Source: Kitasatospora albolonga
GTDB lineage: Bacteria > Actinomycetota > Actinomycetes > Streptomycetales > Streptomycetaceae
Length of the DNA: 64,000 nucleotides
Reading direction: 5' to 3'
NCBI GenBank assembly: GCA_002082585.1
Contig: CP020563.1
Location: 1,544,001-1,608,000 of the forward strand
Shown here: positions 53,811 through 64,000 of the stretch, piece by piece
Numbering within the stretch: position 1 is the first letter of the stretch
Layout: each line of letters starts with the position of its first letter
The notes under the pieces: generated by a model
Told to the model about the DNA's origin: nothing
Databases searched by the model: none
Seen by the model: only the letters and a program-made list of their open reading frames with translations
Program-made: the position numbers and the translations under genes

Positions 53811-54556
53811 CGGACGATCCCCTGGGCCTCGGCGGCGGCCAGCCAGTGCGGGAACTCCGCGATCAGCCGGTCGTACAGTTCGGCGTCCGGGACCTTCCGG
53901 GGGTCGGGTCCGGCGTGGAAGTACCCGGCGTTGTCGACCGCCCGCTTGGCGGGGACGGCCAGCTCGTCGAGCTTGCGCAGGAAGTCGAACTGGGTGCTGC
54001 GGGTGTCGCCGAAGCCGATGAACTGCCAGAACAGCGGCAGCTTCGCGGCCTTGCAGAGATAGCGCTCGGCGGCGAGCTTGCTGGTGGGCCCGCCGTCCGT
54101 CTGGAAGACGACCAGGGCGGGCGCGGTGGAACCGCTGTCGAGGTAGTGGTCGATGACCGCGTCCATGGCGAGGTGGTAGTTCGTGCGGCCCATGTGCCCG
54201 AGGTTCGCCACGATCTTGTCGATGATCCCGTGGTGGTCGCTCAGCCCGGCCTCCCCGAACCCGTCGATGCCGGTGGAGAAGAACACCACGGGGACGCGTC
54301 CGTCGTCGTCGAGGTGGGCCGAGAGGCCCAGCACCTGGTCGGCCAGGGCCTGGACGCTGCCGTCCTTGTAGTACTCCCGCATCGAGCCCGAGTAGTCGAG
54401 GACCAGGTAGACGGCCGCCCGCCGGCCGCCCAGTCCGTGCTTGGCCAGCGAGACCCCGGCGCTCTTGTAGAGGCTGACGAGCCCGGGAGCCGTTTCCCGT
54501 ACCTTCTCCAGGCTGATGGCCGGGCCGGTGCCCACGGCCGTGGTCGAACCGTGCAT
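53807..54556 (-). CDS. VWA-domain protein (TerF-like)
   Basis: 249 residues from the ATG at 54556. A von Willebrand A fold with the metal site DYSGSM (Asp54, Ser56, Ser58) and AALVVFQTDGG-type strand. The short N-terminus SLEKVRETAPGLVSLYKSAGVSL and YLVLDYSGSM arrangement matches VWA proteins of the tellurium-resistance/stress (Ter) group, whose partners (TerD proteins) are not in the window. Cytoplasmic, function unknown. Forms an operon with hutD-like gene. Confidence 0.85.
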   Translation of the reverse strand: MHGSTTAVGTGPAISLEKVRETAPGLVSLYKSAGVSLAKHGLGGRRAAVYLVLDYSGSMREYYKDGSVQALADQVLGLSAHLDDDGRVPVVFFSTGIDGFGEAGLSDHHGIIDKIVANLGHMGRTNYHLAMDAVIDHYLDSGSTAPALVVFQTDGGPTSKLAAERYLCKAAKLPLFWQFIGFGDTRSTQFDFLRKLDELAVPAKRAVDNAGYFHAGPDPRKVPDAELYDRLIAEFPHWLAAAEAQGIVR

Positions 54557-54708
54557 GACGGCGCCCCCGTTCTCCGTACTGCGGACTGCGGACCTCGAGG
54601 GTAGGCCACCGCCCGGCCCCCGGTCCGTGGGTCCTGACAACGCGTTCGCTATCTTGATCGCCGCCGACACCGGCCCCCGTTACGCACCCCCGAGTGAAGG
54701 AGCCGGCC

Positions 54709-55620
54709 ATGGAGGCCGCCGCCACCACGTGTTACCGCCATCCGTCGTACGAGACGTATGTGCGCTGCACCCGCTGCGAGCGCAGCATCTGCCCGGAGTG
54801 CATGTGCGAGGCCGCCGTGGGTCACCACTGCCCGGAGTGTGTGAAGGAGGGGCGGCGCTCGGTGCGGCAGGCCCGGACCGTGTTCGGCGGGGCCGTGCCG
54901 GGGGCGGTGGCCCCGGTGGTGACGTACGTCCTGATGGCGCTCAACGTGCTGGCGTACGCCGTCGAGGTGGTCCGGCCCGAGACCGTGGACCGGTTCGCGG
55001 TGCTGGGCGCCGCGCTGACCGGGCCGGACGGGGAGCGGTACTACTACCGGGGCGAGGAGTACGCCGGGTACACGCTGACGGGGATCGCGGACGGCGAGTG
55101 GTACCGCCTGGTGACCGGGGCGTTCCTGCATCTGCCGCCGGACACCTCGTTCGGGGTGATGCACCTGCTGTTCAACATGTTCGCGCTGTGGAACATCGGG
55201 CGGGCGGTGGAGGGGCAGCTCGGCCGGGCCCGCTATCTGGCGCTGTACCTGCTGGCGGCGGTAGGCGGTTCGGTCGCCGTGTATCTGCTGGCCCCGGACA
55301 CCACGACGGTCGGCGCCTCCGGTGCGGTGTTCGGGCTGGCCGCCGCGTACTGGGTCATCAACCGGCGGCTGGGCCGTGACATGGCGGCGGTCAACCGGTT
55401 CATGACGGGGTTCCTGCTCTGGATGGTGCTCTCGGCCCTGTTCACCTCGTGGCAGGGGCACCTGGGCGGGCTGCTGACCGGGGCGCTGGTGACGTACGGG
55501 CTCGCCTACGCCCCGGCGAGGCTGCGGACCGGGCCGCTCCAGGCGGCGGGCGGGGCGGTGCTGCTGGGGGTGTTCGCCGTGGCGGTGGTGGTGAGGACCT
55601 CGGCGCTGACGGGCGGCTGA
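54709..55620 (+). CDS. Rhomboid intramembrane serine protease with N-terminal zinc finger
   Basis: 303 residues from the ATG at 54709 with GAAGGAG upstream. Residues 8-44 form a B-box-like zinc finger ([33 protein letters not shown]). The rhomboid domain has six hydrophobic segments with [13 protein letters not shown] (His152, Asn156), catalytic Ser204 in VGASGAVFG and His251 in GHLGGLLTG. It cleaves transmembrane helices of unknown substrates. Stand-alone gene next to gltD. Confidence 0.92.
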   Translation: MEAAATTCYRHPSYETYVRCTRCERSICPECMCEAAVGHHCPECVKEGRRSVRQARTVFGGAVPGAVAPVVTYVLMALNVLAYAVEVVRPETVDRFAVLGAALTGPDGERYYYRGEEYAGYTLTGIADGEWYRLVTGAFLHLPPDTSFGVMHLLFNMFALWNIGRAVEGQLGRARYLALYLLAAVGGSVAVYLLAPDTTTVGASGAVFGLAAAYWVINRRLGRDMAAVNRFMTGFLLWMVLSALFTSWQGHLGGLLTGALVTYGLAYAPARLRTGPLQAAGGAVLLGVFAVAVVVRTSALTGG

Positions 55621-55623
55621 GGG

Positions 55624-55642
55624 GCCCGGCGGGAAACCGGGC
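55624..55642 (+). terminator. Hairpin after the rhomboid gene
   Basis: GCCCGG and CCGGGC with a 7-base loop, four bases past the stop codon. Confidence 0.5.
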
Positions 55643-55742
55643 GGACCGGCCCCGGACGCGCCACGGCGCCCACTGAGTCCGGTCGGGGACAGGCGGGCGC
55701 CGCGTTCAGTTCCGCACGCCGTTGTACGGGACGATCGAAGGG

Positions 55743-55775
55743 GGCTCCCCCGGGCCGCGTGGCCCAGGGGGAACC
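55743..55775 (-). terminator. Terminator after gltD
   Basis: GGCTCCCCCGGGCC and GGCCCAGGGGGAACC pair with one bulge and one mismatch around a GCGT loop, 10 bases past the gltD stop. Confidence 0.65.
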
Positions 55776-55785
55776 CGGGTGGTGC

Positions 55786-57238
55786 TCAGACCAGCAGGGC
55801 GCGGTCCGTCGGGCGGACCGGGGCCGGCAGGGCGCTGGTCCCGGTCAGGAAGCGGTCCACTCCGCGGGCGGCGGAGCGGCCCTCGGCGATCGCCCAGACG
55901 ATCAGCGACTGGCCGCGGCCCGCGTCACCGGCGACGAAGACGCCGTCGACGTTGGTCGCGTAGTGCTCGTCGCGGGCGACGTTGCCGCGCTGGTCGAGCT
56001 CCAGGCCGAACTGCTGGACCAGGCCGTTGGACTGGTCGGTTCCGGTGAAGCCCATGGCGAGGGTGACGAGCTGCGCGGGCAGGCGCCGCTCGGTGCCGGG
56101 CTTCTGCTCCAGCTTACCGTCCTTGAACTCCACCTCGACCAGGTGGAGGGCAGCCACGTTTCCGTCCTCGTCGCCCTCGAAGTGGGTGGTGGAGACGGAG
56201 TAGACCCGCTCGCCGCCCTCCTCGTGCGCGGAGGTGACCTTGTAGAGCATCGGGAAGGTCGGCCAGGGCTGGTTGGCGTTCCGCTCCTCGCCCGGCTTCG
56301 GCATGATCTCCAGCTGGGTGACGGAGGCGGCGCCCTGGCGGTGGGCGGTGCCCACGCAGTCGGCGCCGGTGTCGCCGCCGCCGATGACGACGACGTGCTT
56401 GCCGCCCGCGTGGATCGGGGCGACGGTCAGGTCGCCCTCCTGCACCTTGTTGGCGAGCGGGAGGTACTCCATGGCGAAGTGGACGCCGTTCAGCTCGCGG
56501 CCGGGGACCGGCAGGTCGCGGGAGACGGTGGCACCGGCCGCGATGACGACCGCGTCGTAGCGGCGGCGGAGCTTGGCGGCGTCGATGTCCTGGCCGATCT
56601 CCACCCCCGTACGGAACTTGGTGCCCTCCAGGCGCATCTGCTCGATGCGGCGGTTGATGTGCGACTTCTCCATCTTGAACTCGGGGATGCCGTAGCGGAG
56701 GAGGCCCCCGATGCGGTCCGCGCGCTCGTAGACGACGACGGTGTGACCGGCCCGGGTCAGCTGCTGGGCGGCGGCGAGTCCGGCCGGGCCCGAGCCGATG
56801 ACGGCGACGGTCTTGCCGGAGAGGCGCTCGGGCGGCTGCGGGGTGACGTCGCCGCTGTCCCACGCCTTGTCGATGATGGAGACCTCGACGTTCTTGATGG
56901 TGACGGCGGGCTGGTTGATGCCGAGGACGCACGCCGACTCGCAGGGCGCCGGGCAGAGCCGCCCGGTGAACTCCGGGAAGTTGTTCGTGGCGTGCAGCCG
57001 CTCGGAGGCGGCCGTCCAGTCCTCGCGGTAGGCGTAGTCGTTCCACTCGGGGATGAGGTTTCCGAGCGGGCAGCCGTTGTGGCAGAACGGGATGCCGCAG
57101 TCCATGCAGCGGCCGGCCTGCTTGCTGATGATCGGGAGCAGCGAGCCCGGAACGTAGACCTCGTTCCAGTCCTTGACGCGCTCGGCCACAGGGCGGGTCT
57201 TGGCGACCTCGCGCCCGGTGGTCAGGAAGCCCTTGGGG

Positions 57239-57246
<8 letters not shown>
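55786..57246 (-). CDS. gltD: Glutamate synthase small subunit
   Basis: 486 residues. N-terminal cysteine clusters for 4Fe-4S centres ([33 protein letters not shown]), FAD site [17 protein letters not shown] and NADPH site [15 protein letters not shown]. It passes electrons from NADPH to the large subunit. Overlaps the gltB stop by 8 bases, so the order of transcription is gltB then gltD. Confidence 0.96.
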
Positions 57247-61798
<4,552 letters not shown>

Positions 61799-62247
61799 CG
61801 GCTCTCCCGTCGTCGTCGTGGCATTTGCGGTGCCGAGGGACGACGTTGGCCCTCTGCGAAATTTCGTGCAGGTTACATGATGGGGCGCTTCTCAAGAAGC
61901 GGAAGGTCTGTTCCAACATGCGGACACTGTGGTGACCGGACGTCACTGGATGACCAGGGATGAACCGGCTTGACCAGGGGGTGTGGGCCGCTGCCGGAAG
62001 GATCGGCGCCCAGGAGTCGCAGAGAGCAGGCGTCGTTGCCTGCGGTGCCTACGGCTCATGCCCGGCGGCAAAGGAAACGAAACCACCGAGTAACGGCTAC
62101 TTATGTGTAGCCCTGCATAGAGTCCCATTTTACGGCCGTGGGGCCCGGCCCGCCCAGGGGGCGGCGCCAAGACGTACGTCACACGGGTCACCGGGCGGTT
62201 GGGCCGTTCGGGCGAGGCCGTTACTCCCCTTGCGCACCCCCCTGACC
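61799..62247. other. 449-base leader region of gltB
   Basis: No gene is supported. It includes a GlnR-like half-site pair (62079-62094) and a hairpin GGCTAC-TTATGT-GTAGCC (62095-62112), a small AT-rich patch, and the 3' flank of the VIT1 gene. Confidence 0.55.
62079..62094 (-). promoter_or_regulatory. GlnR-like half-site pair upstream of gltB
   Basis: GAAAC-N6-GTAAC matches the inner two half-sites of the actinobacterial GlnR box (GTnAC-N6-GAAAC repeated). The outer half-sites are poor: 62068-62072 reads GCAAA and the downstream one is absent. Nitrogen control of gltBD would make sense. Weak call. Confidence 0.35.
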
Positions 62248-62979
62248 TCACCCGACCGCGACACCGAACAGGGTGCCGAGTCCGTACGTCAGCGCCGCGG
62301 CCGCACCGCCGAGGGCGAGCTGCCGCAGCCCGCTGAACCACCAGCTGCGGGCCGTCACCCGGGCCACCACCGCGCCGCAGGCGAAGAGACCGGCCAGCGC
62401 GAGGAGCACCGAGGGCCACAGGGCGCTCGCCCCGAGGAGATAGGGCAGGACGGGCAGCAGGGCGCCGAGGGCGAAGGCGCCGAAGGAGGAGACGGCGGCC
62501 ACGAGCGGGGAGGGCAGGTCGTTCGGGTCGATGCCGAGCTCCTCGCGGGCGTGGATCTCCAGCGCCTGCTCCGGGTCGCGCGAGAGCTGCCGGGCGACCT
62601 CACCGGCCAGCGGGGCGTCCACGCCCCGGGCCTCGTAGAGGGCGGCGAGCTCGGCCATCTCGTCCTTGGGGTGCTTACGGAGCTCCCGGCGCTCGACGGC
62701 CAGCTCGGCTTCCACCAGCTCCCGCTGCGAGGCCACGGAGGTGTACTCACCGGCCGCCATGGAGAAGGCCCCGGCCGCGAGCCCCGCGAGTCCGGTGATG
62801 ACGATGGTCTGCTGGGAGACCGCACCGCCCGCGACACCGGTCATCAGGGCGAGGTTGGAGACCAGGCCGTCCATGGCGCCGAAGACGGCGGGGCGCAGCC
62901 AGCCGCCGTTCACATCCCGGTGGGTGTGGTTGTCCCGGTGCGCCTCGTGCAGGACGGCGTCGGTCTCGATGATGGCCAC
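62248..62979 (-). CDS. VIT1/CCC1-family iron/manganese transporter
   Basis: 243 residues. GGWLRPAVFGAMDGLVSNLALMTGVAGG opens the family's first membrane segment (shown as GWLRPAVFGAMDGLVSNLAL in short); AAGAFSMAAGEYTSVASQRE is the conserved second segment. A hydrophilic helical middle with many acidic residues is the metal-binding domain, and three C-terminal hydrophobic segments follow. Members export or store Fe2+ or Mn2+. Two palindromes upstream resemble iron-regulator sites. Confidence 0.9.
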   Translation of the reverse strand: MAIIETDAVLHEAHRDNHTHRDVNGGWLRPAVFGAMDGLVSNLALMTGVAGGAVSQQTIVITGLAGLAAGAFSMAAGEYTSVASQRELVEAELAVERRELRKHPKDEMAELAALYEARGVDAPLAGEVARQLSRDPEQALEIHAREELGIDPNDLPSPLVAAVSSFGAFALGALLPVLPYLLGASALWPSVLLALAGLFACGAVVARVTARSWWFSGLRQLALGGAAAALTYGLGTLFGVAVG

Positions 62980-63267
62980 TGCTCACTTCTCCCTATGCGG
63001 TACAACTTTCGACAAAGTCCAAACTACGCCTGCCCCGCGATCTTCGCCAGGAAGGCAGCCCTGCCTTACCACCGCTCTGACCTGCGAAGAAAGGCCAGGC
63101 TCGCCTTTCCTGCGGTCATCCGAACGGCCCCTTTCGGCGGCAGTCCGGCCGTCGGCGGTCCTCCGCGTGGGAGGGATGGCAGGAAAGCGCGGGTCAGGGA
63201 TGCGGAGACGACGGACAGGGCCCGGTTCGGGGGCCCGGGCCCCGCCGGAGGGACGGAGGGCGACGCG
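62980..63267. promoter_or_regulatory. Divergent promoter region with two AAGGC/GCCTT palindromes
   Basis: Palindrome A, AAGGCAG-CC-CTGCCTT (63052-63067), is perfect. Palindrome B, AAAGGCCAGGCTCGCCTTT (63090-63108), matches 12 of 19 positions of the DtxR/IdeR-type iron box. An ACTTT-N4-AAAGT dyad lies near 63005. Regulation of the metal transporter by iron is inferred. Confidence 0.45.
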
Positions 63268-64000
63268 ATGGACACGGCCGTCGGCAAGGAACGGGCCAGG
63301 GGTGCGCTGCTGGGGCTGGCGGTCGGCGACGCGCTCGGTGCCCCGGCGGAGAATCTGCGGCCCTCCGAGATCCGCCGCCGCTGGGGGCGGATCGAGGGGT
63401 TCGTGAGCGAGGACCCGGCGGGGACCGACGACACGGAGTACGCGATCTTCTCCGGGCTGCTGCTCGCCCGGCACGGCTCCGCGCTCACCGTCTCCCATGT
63501 GGAGCGGGCCTGGCACCACTGGATCGCCGATCTGGACGAGGGCCCGTTCCGGGGCGCCGGGTTCAGTGAGCGCGGCACGCTGGAGAACCTGCGCCGGGGC
63601 CTCGCCGCCCCGATCTCCGCCCAGCACCGGCACGCCTGGAGCGACGGGCTGGCGATGCGGGCGGCCCCCTTCGGGGTCTTCGCGGCCGGGCGCCCCGCCG
63701 AGGCGGCGCGGCTGGTGGCGGTGGACGGCCGGGTGAGCCACGAGGGCGAGGGGATCTACGGGGGCCAGGCGGTGGCGGCCGGGGTGGCGGCGGCGATGGT
63801 CGGCGCGGGTCTCGCCTCGGTGATCGCGGCGGCGCTGTCGGTGGTCCCGATGGACTCCTGGACGGCCCGCTCGCTGCGCCGCGCGGTGGCGGCGGCCCAG
63901 CGCCCGTACCCGGACCGGCTGACGATGGAGCGGGCGGTGCGGTCGGCGGTGGTGATCGGCGGCTACCCGTGGACGGACCTCGCGCCGGAGGCGGTGGGCC
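63268..64000 (+). CDS. ADP-ribosylglycohydrolase family protein, 3' end missing
   Basis: 244 residues are visible from the ATG at 63268 (GGAGGG upstream); the frame is open to the window edge. The metal-site motifs of the DraG fold are present: GALLGLAVGDALGAPAE and TDDTEYA. Such enzymes remove ADP-ribose from arginine or from small ADP-ribose compounds with two Mg2+ ions. A late acidic metal motif would lie beyond the edge. It is divergent from the VIT1 gene. Confidence 0.85.
   Translation, partial: MDTAVGKERARGALLGLAVGDALGAPAENLRPSEIRRRWGRIEGFVSEDPAGTDDTEYAIFSGLLLARHGSALTVSHVERAWHHWIADLDEGPFRGAGFSERGTLENLRRGLAAPISAQHRHAWSDGLAMRAAPFGVFAAGRPAEAARLVAVDGRVSHEGEGIYGGQAVAAGVAAAMVGAGLASVIAAALSVVPMDSWTARSLRRAVAAAQRPYPDRLTMERAVRSAVVIGGYPWTDLAPEAVG

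Overview
The window is chromosomal DNA of a Streptomyces-type actinomycete, close to S. griseus. The DNA is very GC rich, genes often start with GTG and overlap by 4 bases (ATGA or GTGA), and a trypsin precursor at 36.3-37.1 kb matches what I remember of S. griseus trypsin (SprT) almost residue for residue. Several blocks (polA, liv transporter, ANTAR regulator, pyruvate kinase, gltBD) are conserved housekeeping genes. I see no insertion sequence, prophage, CRISPR array or large biosynthetic cluster.

Layout. 0-9 kb: 3' part of an hrpB helicase gene, a DUF3068 membrane protein, a very small membrane peptide, a secreted lytic transglycosylase, a DUF4184 membrane protein and polA. 9-18.4 kb: an FdhF/YdeP-type molybdenum oxidoreductase, a hotdog thioesterase, and a complete branched-chain amino acid ABC transporter (binding protein, two permeases, two ATPases) ending in a strong terminator. 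18.4-22.5 kb: an ANTAR response regulator, an unusual 75-nt tRNA gene with a CAA anticodon, an HTH plus LAGLIDADG protein with a TTA codon, pyruvate kinase and a SIMPL protein.

22.5-31.6 kb: a two-gene decarboxylase/N-hydroxylase pair of the hydroxamate-siderophore type, a SulP anion transporter coupled to a GHKL-type ATPase, a PhnA-like protein, an ArsR regulator and aminopeptidase N. 31.8-40.5 kb: an MHYT sensor protein, chorismate mutase, a divergent AraC regulator/GH35 beta-galactosidase pair, SprT trypsin, an HEXXH metalloprotein, an ankyrin protein, a GNAT acetyltransferase and a VOC protein.

40.6-52.7 kb: a steroid C/D-ring (HIP) degradation cluster: SDR, echA20, ipdA, ipdB, ipdC, fadA6-like thiolase, kstR2, a second SDR and two acyl-CoA dehydrogenases. 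Two nearly identical operators fitting the mycobacterial KstR2 motif lie in its two divergent promoters. The cluster is split by an unrelated DEAD-box helicase/cold-shock pair. 52.7-64 kb: a PNPOx-like protein, HutD, a VWA protein, a rhomboid protease, gltD-gltB, a VIT1/CCC1 transporter and the 5' part of an ADP-ribosylglycohydrolase gene.

The best candidates for something undescribed are (i) the atypical tRNA beside the HTH-LAGLIDADG gene, and (ii) the SulP transporter whose STAS domain carries an anti-anti-sigma-like DASG motif and is translationally coupled to an anti-sigma-type kinase gene. Function calls come from reading motifs and from remembered family sequences; no database search was possible.
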